Counted from the stretch's first letter, positions 17,014-24,784 are shown. The stretch: DNA of 38,693 nt from Polyangiaceae bacterium (GCA_025934595.1 JAICXU010000001.1:1-38693), one strand, 5' to 3'. Numbers and translations are program-made. The notes: generated from the sequence alone by a model not told the origin.

Positions 17014-18050
17014 GAGAGATCTCCTGAGTGGATGAATGATTGCGCCGGCGCGTCGGCGTGCTCTTCGAGCCACGCGGCAACGGCGGGATACAAAACCTTC
17101 GATGCTTTCGATCCCACGACCGCGCCGACGTCGCCGCCGGACACGCGGAGCACGTCCTTCACGCTGGCGCCCGAAAAATCTCCGAGCGCGGTCGCGGCGT
17201 CGGGCGGACAAATCGCATCGCGGTCGGCCACGATGGACATCACGGGAGCCTTGATTTTCCCTAGATCCACGCGTTTTCCGGCCACGCGATGCTCGCCGCG
17301 AACGAGCGCGTTCGATTGATAGAGGTCTCGGATGTACGTGGCGTACGCGGCGCCGGGAAACGGCACGTTGTCCTGCGACCAAGCCTCGAGCGCGTCGAAC
17401 GCTTCGCGCGCCTTCGGATCGTGCATGCGAAGGGCGATGCCGATCCACTTCGCGATCGGGAGCGTCGGCCGCATCGCGGAAAATCCGCTTTGCATTTGCC
17501 AGGCAGGCAGATTTCCTGCGTCGGCGATCGCCTGCGCATCGAAGTGCTTCGGATCGACGAGCTCACCGAGCAGACCCGCCTTCGAAAAGTCGATGGGCCC
17601 GAGCAAGTTGACGAGCGCCGCGATCTCGCCGGGATGGAGCGCAGCGTGAATGGCGGCGAGCGTGCCGCCCATGCAGTAGCCGAGGAGCGCGTATTTCTGC
17701 GCGCCCGAATCTCTCCGCACGGCGCGCGCCGCATGACGAAGGCGCGCGAGCACGTCGTCCCAGGAAAAGTAACGGTCCTCGTCCTCGGCGATACCCCAAT
17801 CGAGCAGATACACCGAGCGCTGCGGACGCGCGCGTACGAGCGACTCCACGAGGCTCGCGCCGGGCCTGAGATCGAGCACGAACCACCGGTTGATCATCGA
17901 TGGCACGAGGAAGAGCGGCGTCGCGTTCGAACGAAGCGGCACACCTGCCGCGTCCTGAGGCTGTGCGCCGCGGAATCGGTAGAGCGTGGCCGTGCCGATC
18001 TTCAGGATCGCGTCTTTGGGCGTCGCCGCGACGGTGACCGCGCTCGTCAT
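17010..18050 (-). CDS. PhaC-like class III PHA synthase homologue lacking the catalytic His
   Basis: An alpha/beta-hydrolase-fold protein of 346 residues, the size of class III PHA synthase PhaC. The synthase box GYCMGG gives Cys126, and ADRDAICPP gives the expected catalytic Asp278. The usual GGHxG is GGDVG: residue 307 is Asp (GAC at 17130-17132, minus strand), a one-base change from the CAC His codon. The frame is intact and the surrounding block (VLRVSG, GAVVGSKA) is well kept. The other PhaC in this window has the His. This copy may be inactive, strongly altered or structural. It follows the phasin-like gene after 2 nt and overlaps the reductase gene. The ATG at 18050 is the first suitable start. 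Confidence 0.85.
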   Translation of the reverse strand: MTSAVTVAATPKDAILKIGTATLYRFRGAQPQDAAGVPLRSNATPLFLVPSMINRWFVLDLRPGASLVESLVRARPQRSVYLLDWGIAEDEDRYFSWDDVLARLRHAARAVRRDSGAQKYALLGYCMGGTLAAIHAALHPGEIAALVNLLGPIDFSKAGLLGELVDPKHFDAQAIADAGNLPAWQMQSGFSAMRPTLPIAKWIGIALRMHDPKAREAFDALEAWSQDNVPFPGAAYATYIRDLYQSNALVRGEHRVAGKRVDLGKIKAPVMSIVADRDAICPPDAATALGDFSGASVKDVLRVSGGDVGAVVGSKASKVLYPAVAAWLEEHADAPAQSFIHSGDLS

Positions 18051-18052
18051 CG

Positions 18053-18322
18053 TCAGCCCCCGACCGTGAACATCTCCGACGAGCGCTTGACGGCCTCGAG
18101 CGAGAGCCGGCGCCACTCGGCGTTCAGCGCCGATGCGTACGCGAACGACTCTTTCGTGAGCTTCGCGAGCTCGTCGACCACCTGCGTCGCCTGCTCGTTC
18201 CGCTTCGTCTCCATCTTTGCGAGCTCGTCGTAGAAAGCCGTGGTGCGCGAGACCGCGTCTTCCATCGATTTCTTCCAAAACGCCTGGAATTGCTGCAACT
18301 GCACATTTTCTTTGTCGGCCAT
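18053..18322 (-). CDS. Small phasin/PhaE-like granule-associated protein
   Basis: An 89-residue, mostly helical, charged protein beginning MADKENVQLQQFQAFWKK, with heptad-like spacing (KMETKRNEQATQVVDELAKL) and an AEWRRLSLEA segment, similar in character to phasins. Phasins coat PHA granules, and PhaE subunits activate class III PhaC. The role is inferred from this character and from the location 2 nt before the PhaC-like gene and downstream of phaR. The ATG at 18322 is supported by a GGAGG six nucleotides upstream on the minus strand. A sigma70-like promoter and a TGCA dyad lie just upstream. Confidence 0.72.
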   Translation of the reverse strand: MADKENVQLQQFQAFWKKSMEDAVSRTTAFYDELAKMETKRNEQATQVVDELAKLTKESFAYASALNAEWRRLSLEAVKRSSEMFTVGG

Positions 18323-18363
18323 GATGTCCTCCGTTCGCCGCACATTCCTGCGGAACGCGCGGG

Positions 18364-18392
18364 AACATACGAACCGCGCATCGGACCGTCAA
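18364..18392 (-). promoter_or_regulatory. Sigma70-like promoter of the phasin-phaC-reductase operon
   Basis: On the minus strand, TTGACG (18387-18392) and TATGTT (18364-18369) are separated by exactly 17 nt. This is the best -35/-10 pair in the region and lies about 42 nt upstream of the phasin-like ATG. The TGCA dyad at 18402-18416 lies just upstream of the -35 box. Confidence 0.6.
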
Positions 18393-18401
18393 GGCATTTT
18401 G

Positions 18402-18416
18402 TGTTGCAGTGCAACA
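18402..18416. promoter_or_regulatory. Candidate PhaR operator 1
   Basis: A near-perfect dyad: TGTTGCA, one central base, TGCAACA. It sits between the end of phaR and the -35 box of the phasin promoter. PhaR proteins are known to bind TGC/GCA-rich dyads upstream of phasin genes, so this is the natural operator candidate. Similar TGCA-N-TGCA or related elements occur at 19052-19065 and 19118-19130. Confidence 0.6.
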
Positions 18417-18420
18417 AAAT

Positions 18421-18969
18421 CTATTTTCGACGCGCGCGTACGGTCTTCTTCAGCTTTTCGAGCTCGCGGCGAAGCTCGGCGACTTGATCCGCAGACGAAG
18501 CCGTCGAGACTGGCGGCGGCGGCGGCATCGGCGCGGCTTGCGGCGGCGGCCCCGGCTCCTGCGCTTGCGCCCATGGGTTCGATCCCATCATCATGCGAGC
18601 CAGCGCGTTGCCCGCGGAGAACGGCGCGGTCGCGAGCGGAACGTACGGCGAGAGCGCCTGCGCTTGCGAGCGCGCGCGCATGTAGATCTCGAGCGCCCAG
18701 GACATGTATCGGCCAAAAAACTCGGCCAATGCTTCGTTTTCGAGGCGGATCAACTGCGTCAGAAACGGCACCGGCAAGAGCCGCGCGCCGCCCCGGCTCT
18801 CGAGGATGATCTGCGTGAGTGTCGCCGCTGTCAGATCTTCGTCGGTCTTCGCGTCGACCACCGTGACATCGGCGCCGACTTTGATCTTGTGAGCGAGCTC
18901 GTCGAGCGTGATGTACTTGCTGTCGACGGTGTCGTAGAGGCGGCGGTTCGAATATTTTTTGACGATCAT
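18421..18969 (-). CDS. phaR: Polyhydroxyalkanoate synthesis regulator PhaR
   Basis: The DNA-binding transcriptional regulator of PHA accumulation, which also senses polymer. The N-terminal domain is diagnostic: MIVKKYSNRRLYDT, SKYITLDELAHKIK, then VDAKTDEDLT. The middle (about 65-115) contains the usual helical PHB-accumulation regulatory region (ILESRGGARLLPVPFL). The C-terminus is a Pro/Ala/Met-rich linker ending in a short coiled coil (VAELRRELEKLKKTV) and a basic tail. At 182 residues the length is normal. It reads toward the phasin operon and diverges from an MFS gene across 194 bp that contains two TGC-rich elements, consistent with autoregulation. Confidence 0.93.
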   Translation of the reverse strand: MIVKKYSNRRLYDTVDSKYITLDELAHKIKVGADVTVVDAKTDEDLTAATLTQIILESRGGARLLPVPFLTQLIRLENEALAEFFGRYMSWALEIYMRARSQAQALSPYVPLATAPFSAGNALARMMMGSNPWAQAQEPGPPPQAAPMPPPPPVSTASSADQVAELRRELEKLKKTVRARRK

Positions 18970-19051
18970 GCGCGGCAGCCACTATCGCACAAGGGTCCGA
19001 CACCGCAACCTGCACCTCGATCCGAGACCGGACGACCAAGGCGTGCATTTT

Positions 19052-19065
19052 TGTGCATTGCAACA
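19052..19065. promoter_or_regulatory. Candidate PhaR operator 2
   Basis: TGTGCATTGCAACA shares the TGCA-N-TGCA core and the right half-site TGCAACA with operator 1. It lies in the phaR-MFS divergent region about 85 nt upstream of the phaR ATG and just before a plus-strand -35 box. Autoregulation of phaR is an inference. Confidence 0.5.
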
Positions 19066-19073
19066 TTTTTGGC

Positions 19074-19102
19074 TTGACGATTGCGGTCGCCGGCCGTATT
19101 TC
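19074..19102 (+). promoter_or_regulatory. Sigma70-like promoter of the MFS gene
   Basis: TTGACG (19074-19079), a 17-nt spacer and TATTTC (19097-19102). It would start transcription near 19109, upstream of the MFS gene at 19164. Operator 2 lies directly upstream and element 3 just downstream of the predicted start. Confidence 0.45.
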
Positions 19103-19117
19103 ACGCCTCGCTCGGCT

Positions 19118-19130
19118 TGTTGCAGCGCAC
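19118..19130. promoter_or_regulatory. Candidate PhaR half-site 3
   Basis: TGTTGCAGCGCAC has the full left arm of operator 1 and a degenerate right arm. It falls just downstream of the predicted MFS transcription start, a position typical of a repressor site. The same 13 bases recur at 25456-25468, inside the acyl-CoA synthetase gene. Confidence 0.35.
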
Positions 19131-19163
19131 TAGAGCGCCGCGTCGAGCCCCGGAGATCGCCCG

Positions 19164-20381
19164 ATGAATGCTCGCCCGCGTACGACCCTCGGCCTTTCCG
19201 CGCTCCTCCAAGCCGTCGGCGGCGGCCTCGGCTGGTCGCTGGTTCCTGCCGTGATGCCCGACATCGCAAAGGATCTGACGTTCGGGCACGCGAGCGCAGG
19301 TGCGGTCTTCGGCGCCGCGTCTCTCGGCATCGCGCTCGCCTCGCCCTTCGGAGGCAGCGCGGTCGATCGCTTCGGCGCGCGTCGCACGGCCGGATTCGCG
19401 ATGCTGTTCGGGGCGGTGACGTGCGGTTTGAGGGCGTTTGCGCATACGCCGGCCATTCTCGCGGCGTGCATGTTTCTCTTCGGGCTGCACATCGGATTCG
19501 TGGCGCCGGCCCTTCCCAAGGCTCTCTCTGCGCACGTGCCGCCGGCTCGCTTCGCGCGAGCGAACGGTCTCACCGTGCTCGCGTACACGTTCGGCACGGC
19601 GATCACGATGGTGACGGCGCGCACGTGGCTCTTGCCGTATCTCGGTGGTTGGCGACACGCGATGCTGTTTGCGGCCGGGGCAATGGCGCTCGCAGGCGTG
19701 GCGTGGCTCGTCTGCATTCGTGACGGATTTATTGCGACGCACCATGCGACCTTGCGATCGTCGTTCGCGCTTCTCGGAAATGGCGCCGTTCGGCGCGTCG
19801 CCGCCGCGCACTTTCTGCTCTTCGGGGGCTACCTCGCGCTCCTCTCGTCGCTCCCGCATCTGTTGATCGAAGCCGGCGTAGACAAGACGAAGGTCGGCAT
19901 TTCGATCGCGGCGTGGCTCGCAACGGCCGGTCTCGCGAATTTCGTGGGACCGTCATTTTCCGACCGCATGGAACGTCGCAAGCCCGTGATTTTAGGAGGA
20001 GCAGCGTTGGCGGGCCTCGCCCTGACCGCCGTCGCGTTCGCTCCGGCAGCACAAAAGCCCTTGTTTTTGGCGGTCGCGGCGATCGGTGGCGGCGCATTCG
20101 CTCCTCTTCTTTTGACGATCCCGTTTGAGCTGCCGGGCGTTGGCTTGGCGCGAGGCGGAGCGGCGCTCGGTCTCTTGATGATGCTCGGCCAGGTCGGTGG
20201 GTTCTTGCTCCCCGTCTTGGTTGGTGGAACATCTGAGGCCGCCGGTTTTCGGGCGGCGATCCTGACCCTCGCCATGCTCCATGCGTTCATCTTGATCCCC
20301 GCTCTCGGTCTGCCCGAGACGGGCCGTGCGGGCGATCATTCGGGCAGCGCTTGGCAAAAGAACACGGGCGACGTCGCGTGA
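19164..20381 (+). CDS. Major facilitator superfamily transporter
   Basis: A 405-residue inner-membrane protein with about twelve hydrophobic helices in two halves. The MFS loop 2-3 signature appears as DRFGARR at about residues 70-76, and FSDRMERRKP repeats it in the second half. The central loop is short. Substrate cannot be read from the sequence. It is divergent from phaR and may share its control region. GGAG precedes the ATG. The stop overlaps the GTG start of the following lipoprotein (GTGA), so it is coupled to the envelope cluster downstream. Confidence 0.85.
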   Translation: MNARPRTTLGLSALLQAVGGGLGWSLVPAVMPDIAKDLTFGHASAGAVFGAASLGIALASPFGGSAVDRFGARRTAGFAMLFGAVTCGLRAFAHTPAILAACMFLFGLHIGFVAPALPKALSAHVPPARFARANGLTVLAYTFGTAITMVTARTWLLPYLGGWRHAMLFAAGAMALAGVAWLVCIRDGFIATHHATLRSSFALLGNGAVRRVAAAHFLLFGGYLALLSSLPHLLIEAGVDKTKVGISIAAWLATAGLANFVGPSFSDRMERRKPVILGGAALAGLALTAVAFAPAAQKPLFLAVAAIGGGAFAPLLLTIPFELPGVGLARGGAALGLLMMLGQVGGFLLPVLVGGTSEAAGFRAAILTLAMLHAFILIPALGLPETGRAGDHSGSAWQKNTGDVA

Positions 20382-21346
20382 AGATCATGAAACGCGCGCG
20401 ATCGATTTGGCTTCTCGCGACATTCGGCGTCGCGATCGGCGCGCTCCTCGCGTGCTCGAGTGGATCGGATCGTCAGTGCACGGTCGGCGCGGACTGCGCG
20501 AGCGGCGCATGCAACGCCGACGGCACGTGCGTCGCGGTGGCGAGCGGCAGCACCGACGGCGGCACGAGCCTCGGTGACGGAGGATCCACCACCGGATCCG
20601 ACGGCAGCACGTTTCCGATCGACGCGTCGCCTCTCGCATGTGCGACGGACGGCGGCGCGCTCGGCCACGACAACGTCCCGATCGCAGCGGGTCTCACCGC
20701 GACCTTCGAGGTCGCGACGAACGAGACGGTAGATACGGCCGGCACCGACAACGGCGATGGCTCCAAAACATGGGATTTTACCGTATCGTTCGCGTCGGAC
20801 CAAAGCGTGATCGTGCAAACGCTCTCGCCGTCCGGCGCATGGTGGGCTCCCGACTTCACGACCGCCACGTACGCGTCGAAGCTCGTGCAAGCACAGAGCA
20901 CGCTCGGTGTCTTCGACTACGGCGCGAATTCGCTCGATCTCGTCGGCGTCGTTTCACCGACGAGCGACGGCGTCACCGAGACCGAGCTCACCTACGCGAC
21001 GCCGATCCCCATCCTCGCGTTCCCGCTCCACATGGCGCAGACGTGGTCGACGACGTCGAACGTCAGCGGCAAGTTGAACGGCGTCACGGCGCTCTACTCC
21101 GAGACCTACGACTCGAAGGTCGACGCGTACGGCACGGTGAAGACGCCCTATGGAAATTTTGCTGCACTGCGAGTAGGAACGTTGCTGACGCAAAATGCAG
21201 GCGCCGTCACGAAGACGCGCACCTACGCGTGGGTCACCGCGTGCTTCGGCACGATCGCGAAGGCCACGTCGACGTCGATGACGAACACGGGCACACCCGG
21301 CGAGAACTTCACGCAGACCGCGGAGCTCATGAGGCTTGCCCCGTGA
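20378..21346 (+). CDS. Lipoprotein A of the paralogous pair, Cys-rich
   Basis: A 322-residue lipoprotein with a canonical lipobox (LLAC, Cys26 from the GTG start). It carries a short Cys-rich motif (CTVGADCASGACNADGTC), a Gly/Ser/Thr/Asp linker, and a C-terminal beta-rich domain. That domain is homologous to the lipoprotein encoded at 23918-24784: both have TWDFTV/VWDFSV, a GAWWA/GKWYA segment, DLVGVVS/RLAGLAS, a 'YDSKVDAYGT'/'YDVKVDAAGT' stretch and an ending of CFG(T/E)..(K/R)ATS then AE(L/V)RRL-like. No named family. The GTG overlaps the MFS stop; an ATG at 20387 is an alternative start. Its stop overlaps the hydrolase start (GTGA). Confidence 0.78.
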   Translation: MKIMKRARSIWLLATFGVAIGALLACSSGSDRQCTVGADCASGACNADGTCVAVASGSTDGGTSLGDGGSTTGSDGSTFPIDASPLACATDGGALGHDNVPIAAGLTATFEVATNETVDTAGTDNGDGSKTWDFTVSFASDQSVIVQTLSPSGAWWAPDFTTATYASKLVQAQSTLGVFDYGANSLDLVGVVSPTSDGVTETELTYATPIPILAFPLHMAQTWSTTSNVSGKLNGVTALYSETYDSKVDAYGTVKTPYGNFAALRVGTLLTQNAGAVTKTRTYAWVTACFGTIAKATSTSMTNTGTPGENFTQTAELMRLAP

Positions 21347-22323
21347 ATGCGGTACGCGAGCTGCTCTTTCGCCTAGGTCTGGGTCTAGGCCTCGGTCTTC
21401 TTCTCTGTCTCGAAGCAGGGTGCATGACTTTCCATCAAGGTCCGATGCCGGGCGAGCCGAAAACTGCGTCGTTCGCGAACGTCGAAGGCGTGCGCGTTCG
21501 CTACGTCGACACGGGCGGTGACAAGCCGGCCGTCGTTCTCATTCATGGATTCGCGTCGTCGCTCGATGCATGGGCCACCGTCATCCCCGAGCTCGCGAAG
21601 ACCCACCGCGTGCTCGCCCTCGATCTCAAAGGGTTCGGTTGGACCGATCGACCCGAGGGTGACTATTCGCCCGACGCCGAAGCGCAGCTCGTGCTGGCGC
21701 TCATGTCGCAGCGCAACATTCCACGCGCGGATCTCGTCGGGCATTCCTGGGGCGCGTCGGTGGCGCTCGCGGCGGCGATGCGCGCGCCCGATCGCGTGAA
21801 GCGTCTCGCGCTCTATGACGCGTGGGTCTACGAAGGCCAGCTTCCGGCGACGTTTCACTGGTCGCGCACGGGCGGCGTCGGCGAGATGCTGTTCGGTCTG
21901 TATTACAAGCAGCGCGCCGACGAGAAGATGGCGATGGCCTTCTACGATCAGAGGTACGTGACCGAGGAGCTCGTCGACGCGGTGGAAGAAGCGCTCGACA
22001 GGCCAGGCACCGTGGCGGCGGCGCTCGCGGCGGTGCGCGGACAGCGCTTCGCGGGCGTCGAGGCGAATTACCGTAAAATTCAGCAGAAAACGTTGCTTCT
22101 GTGGGGACGCGAGGATGCCGTCGCCACGCTCGATTTCGGCGAGCGGCTCGCGCGCGATCTGCCGAACGCACACCTCGTGGTGTATCCGCGCTGCGGACAT
22201 TTTCCGATGATCGAGGCGCGCGCGGAGTCGAATCGCGACCTCGTCGCCTTCTTGAGCGACGCGCCCGAGCCGACGACGACTAGCGAGAAACCCGCGCCTG
22301 GATCGAGCGAGGCCACGCCGTGA
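21343..22323 (+). CDS. Alpha/beta hydrolase, probable lipoprotein
   Basis: A 326-residue alpha/beta-hydrolase with an intact triad: Ser135 in GHSWGAS, Asp258 in GREDAV and His286 in PRCGHFP; HGF at 68-70 contributes to the oxyanion hole. It carries an N-terminal membrane signal, RLGLGLGLGLLLC, followed by a possible lipobox ending AGC (Cys27), so it is probably exported and lipid-anchored, unusual for this enzyme class. The signal is encoded by degenerate CTAGGT-type hexamers. The C-terminus is a Pro/Thr/Ser/Glu-rich tail. It overlaps both neighbours by 4 nt (GTGA at each end). An ester or lipid substrate in the envelope is plausible but not shown. Confidence 0.83.
   Translation: MNAVRELLFRLGLGLGLGLLLCLEAGCMTFHQGPMPGEPKTASFANVEGVRVRYVDTGGDKPAVVLIHGFASSLDAWATVIPELAKTHRVLALDLKGFGWTDRPEGDYSPDAEAQLVLALMSQRNIPRADLVGHSWGASVALAAAMRAPDRVKRLALYDAWVYEGQLPATFHWSRTGGVGEMLFGLYYKQRADEKMAMAFYDQRYVTEELVDAVEEALDRPGTVAAALAAVRGQRFAGVEANYRKIQQKTLLLWGREDAVATLDFGERLARDLPNAHLVVYPRCGHFPMIEARAESNRDLVAFLSDAPEPTTTSEKPAPGSSEATP
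21373..21396 (+). repeat. Degenerate CTAGGT hexamer repeat in a signal peptide
   Basis: Four consecutive hexamers CTAGGT, CTGGGT, CTAGGC and CTCGGT encode (Leu-Gly)4. It looks like an eroded version of the purer array at 23951-23980. Confidence 0.8.
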
Positions 22324-23915
22324 GAGGGTCGGCGCCGTTCGCTCATGCTCTCGCGCTCGGCGTGTTCGCGCTCGTGCTTGCGCAATCGAAGCGCGCGCGC
22401 GCGACGGGCTTCAGCGACCTCGGCGAGGACATCGTGCAGCGCGACAAAGTCGCGGTCACCGTCGACGGTTACTTGCGCACGCGCGGCACGGCCTACGGCA
22501 ACCTCGATCTCGATCGCGGCCCCACGCCTTCCGGGCAGCTCCTCTTTCCGGTCTCGCAGGCCGACCCGAAAGCGCAGTGGCTGACGAATTGGGACATGCG
22601 CCTTCGCACCGACATCGCGATCTATGCGCCCGGGCAAACCCTCGCCGTGAAGGTCCGCATGGACGCGCTCGACAATCTCGTTCTCGGGAGCTTGCCGAAC
22701 GGCGCGCCGTCCGCGACCACGTCACAAAACGCTCCAAATCAAGCGCTTTCGTTGAAACGCGCCTACGGCGAGGCGCTCCTTCCATTCGGTCTCCTCGCCG
22801 CAGGTCGCATGGGATCGCATTGGGGCCTCGGCATTCTCACGAACGGCGGCGACTGCCTCGATTGCGACAGCGGCGACGCGGCCGATCGCATCGCGCTCGT
22901 GACGCCGCTCGCGGATCACATCTTCGCGCTCGCCTACGATTTCTCCGCGATCGGTCCGCTGCAAGGAACGACGACGCAGCCGAATCACGTCGTCGACGTC
23001 GAGCCATCGGTGGACGTGCACACGCTCACGTTTGCTGCGATGCACTATAAAAACGATGCATCGCGAGAGCGGCGTCGACGTGCCGGTCGCACGACGGTGG
23101 AATATGGCGCGTACTTTTCGCATCGTTGGCAGAACGACGACATCCCTGCTTCGTATCTCCCCGTCGCGACGCCGGTCGCGGTCACGCCGGCGGAGGTGAT
23201 GCATCGCGGATATCAAGCGAACGCCGCCGACGCATGGGGACGCCTCACCTTCCCGGTCGCGCGCGTCGAGTTCGAGATCGCGTATTTGCAAGCATCGGTC
23301 GATCAAGCGTCGCTCCTGCCGGGCGCGCTCCTCCGCGATCCGGTGACGAGCCATCAGCTCGGCGCGGCGCTCGAGAGCGATGTCGGCGCGCCGGCGGATC
23401 GATTCGGGTTCGGGCTCGATATGGGTTACGCGAGCGGCGACCCGGCGCCGGGGTTCGGCGTGAATACGCCGGCAAACGCGCAGCAGCCGAAGCCGGGCGA
23501 CCTCGACGGGCCGCAAGCTTCGCCGCCGAACGACACGCGCGTCGACAACTTCCGCTTTCATCCGGACTACCGCATCGATCAAATTCTCTTTCGCGAGATC
23601 ATTGGCACCGTGACCGACGCCGCCTACGTTCGTCCGCACGTGCGCGCGCGCGTCGCGCAATGGACGAGCGCGCAAATCACGACGAGCCTCGCGGGCATCG
23701 CATCGACGGCAGCGAATGCGTCCTCGACGCCCGGAGGAGCGGCGCCGCTCGGCGTGGAGCTCGATCCGCAAATCGCCTATTCGGGCAGAGAAGGCCTCTT
23801 CGTCGCGCTCGAAGGCGGATGGCTTTTGCCGCTCGCCGGTCTCGACAATCCGCAACTTCACATGGACGCAAAAATGGTAGGCCTCGTGCGCCTGCGAATC
23901 GCGTTTCTGTTCTGA
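22320..23915 (+). CDS. TIGR04551-like outer-membrane protein
   Basis: A 531-residue exported protein resembling the TIGR04551 family known mainly from myxobacteria. The signal peptide ends near ARATG, followed by FSDLGEDIVQRDKVAVTVDGYLRTR, a typical opening for such predicted outer-membrane proteins. Long stretches alternate strands and Gly/Asp loops (GLLAAGRMGSHWGLGIL, TVEYGAYFSHRWQ, GFGLDMGYASGD), and the C-terminus MVGLVRLRIAFLF ends in the aromatic residue expected of beta-barrels. Two Cys lie in GGDCLDCDSGD. The GTG overlaps the hydrolase stop. The stop is 2 nt before the next lipoprotein. The family assignment is from memory; barrel topology is inferred. Confidence 0.75.
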   Translation: MRGSAPFAHALALGVFALVLAQSKRARATGFSDLGEDIVQRDKVAVTVDGYLRTRGTAYGNLDLDRGPTPSGQLLFPVSQADPKAQWLTNWDMRLRTDIAIYAPGQTLAVKVRMDALDNLVLGSLPNGAPSATTSQNAPNQALSLKRAYGEALLPFGLLAAGRMGSHWGLGILTNGGDCLDCDSGDAADRIALVTPLADHIFALAYDFSAIGPLQGTTTQPNHVVDVEPSVDVHTLTFAAMHYKNDASRERRRRAGRTTVEYGAYFSHRWQNDDIPASYLPVATPVAVTPAEVMHRGYQANAADAWGRLTFPVARVEFEIAYLQASVDQASLLPGALLRDPVTSHQLGAALESDVGAPADRFGFGLDMGYASGDPAPGFGVNTPANAQQPKPGDLDGPQASPPNDTRVDNFRFHPDYRIDQILFREIIGTVTDAAYVRPHVRARVAQWTSAQITTSLAGIASTAANASSTPGGAAPLGVELDPQIAYSGREGLFVALEGGWLLPLAGLDNPQLHMDAKMVGLVRLRIAFLF

Positions 23916-23917
23916 TC

Positions 23918-24784
23918 ATGATCACCAAGCGCACACAAACCCGTCTTCGCCTAGGTCTAGGTCTAGGTCTAGGTCTGAGTCTTCTCGCCTGCGGCGAGAA
24001 CCAAACCCACCCTGTTCGTGACGACTACGACGCCGGCGTCCCTGCTCCTCTCGCATGCGTCCCGAATCTCGATGGCAAGATCGACGCGAACGAAATTCAG
24101 CCTGCGATCGGAATCCCGCTTTCCTACTTGGTGTCGCCGGCGGGCGTCACGCGTGACGTGAACGTCGCGGGCACCGTCGACTCCGATGGCCATACGGTGT
24201 GGGATTTTTCGGTGGACTACGCGAACGACGAAGTCGCGCGGATCCAAGCGCAAAATCTCGCCGGAAAGTGGTACGCGTCGTCGTTTCCCGCGAGCGGATT
24301 CGTCGTCGCGCAAGACGCGGGTGACCGGCTCGAAGGCGTCATTCTCTTCGACGCGAGCGGATATCGGCTCGCCGGGCTCGCGTCGACCGACGAGAACCCG
24401 CCCGAGGGAAAGACGCTTTATGTGTATGATACACCTGTCGATCTGTTTCGATTTCCGATGACGCCCGGAGTCTCGTTCACGTCGACAGGAAACGTGCAGA
24501 ATGCAACTTTGCGCGGGCTGCCGTACGCCGGAAAGGACACGTACGACGTGAAGGTCGACGCGGCCGGCACGTTGATCTTGCCGTCGGTCACGTTCACGCA
24601 AGCGCTTCGCGTGCGCACGACGCTTACGGCGACGCCCGCGGCGGGACAACCGGCAACGACGCGCCAAGTTTCATTTCTCTTCGAATGCTTCGGTGAGGTG
24701 GCGCGTGCCACGAGCCAGACGAACGAGACGCAAGACGATTTCACGACGGCGGCCGAAGTTCGCCGCCTCGGACTTTTGCCATGA
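23918..24784 (+). CDS. Lipoprotein B of the paralogous pair
   Basis: A 288-residue lipoprotein with signal RLGLGLGLGLSLLAC (lipobox LLAC, Cys25). The hydrophobic core is encoded by a pure hexanucleotide repeat. The mature part is homologous to the lipoprotein at 20378-21346 (see there), but it lacks that protein's Cys-rich N-terminal motif and instead has a short PVRDDYDAGVPAPLACVPNLDG lead. It starts 2 nt after the TIGR04551-like stop and ends 31 nt before the mini-PhaE gene. Together the four genes form an envelope cluster with paralogues at both ends. Function unknown. Confidence 0.78.
   Translation: MITKRTQTRLRLGLGLGLGLSLLACGENQTHPVRDDYDAGVPAPLACVPNLDGKIDANEIQPAIGIPLSYLVSPAGVTRDVNVAGTVDSDGHTVWDFSVDYANDEVARIQAQNLAGKWYASSFPASGFVVAQDAGDRLEGVILFDASGYRLAGLASTDENPPEGKTLYVYDTPVDLFRFPMTPGVSFTSTGNVQNATLRGLPYAGKDTYDVKVDAAGTLILPSVTFTQALRVRTTLTATPAAGQPATTRQVSFLFECFGEVARATSQTNETQDDFTTAAEVRRLGLLP
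23951..23980 (+). repeat. CTAGGT hexanucleotide repeat in a signal peptide
   Basis: Four perfect CTAGGT units (23951-23974) and one degenerate CTGAGT (23975-23980), in frame, encoding Leu-Gly repeats in the h-region of lipoprotein B. Unit gain or loss would stay in frame and change h-region length by two residues per unit. Confidence 0.9.

Noticed and set aside
17010..18050. Pseudogene call for the first PhaC-like gene
   Set aside because: The frame is full length, well coupled to its neighbours and retains all other motifs; only the His position differs.
21155..21170. TTTTGCTGCACTGCGA as a further PhaR site
   Set aside because: Two mismatches to the reverse complement of operator 1, inside coding sequence and away from any promoter; resemblance judged too loose.
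23951..23980. CRISPR-like repeat array
   Set aside because: The units are 6 bp with no spacers and lie in frame inside a signal peptide.
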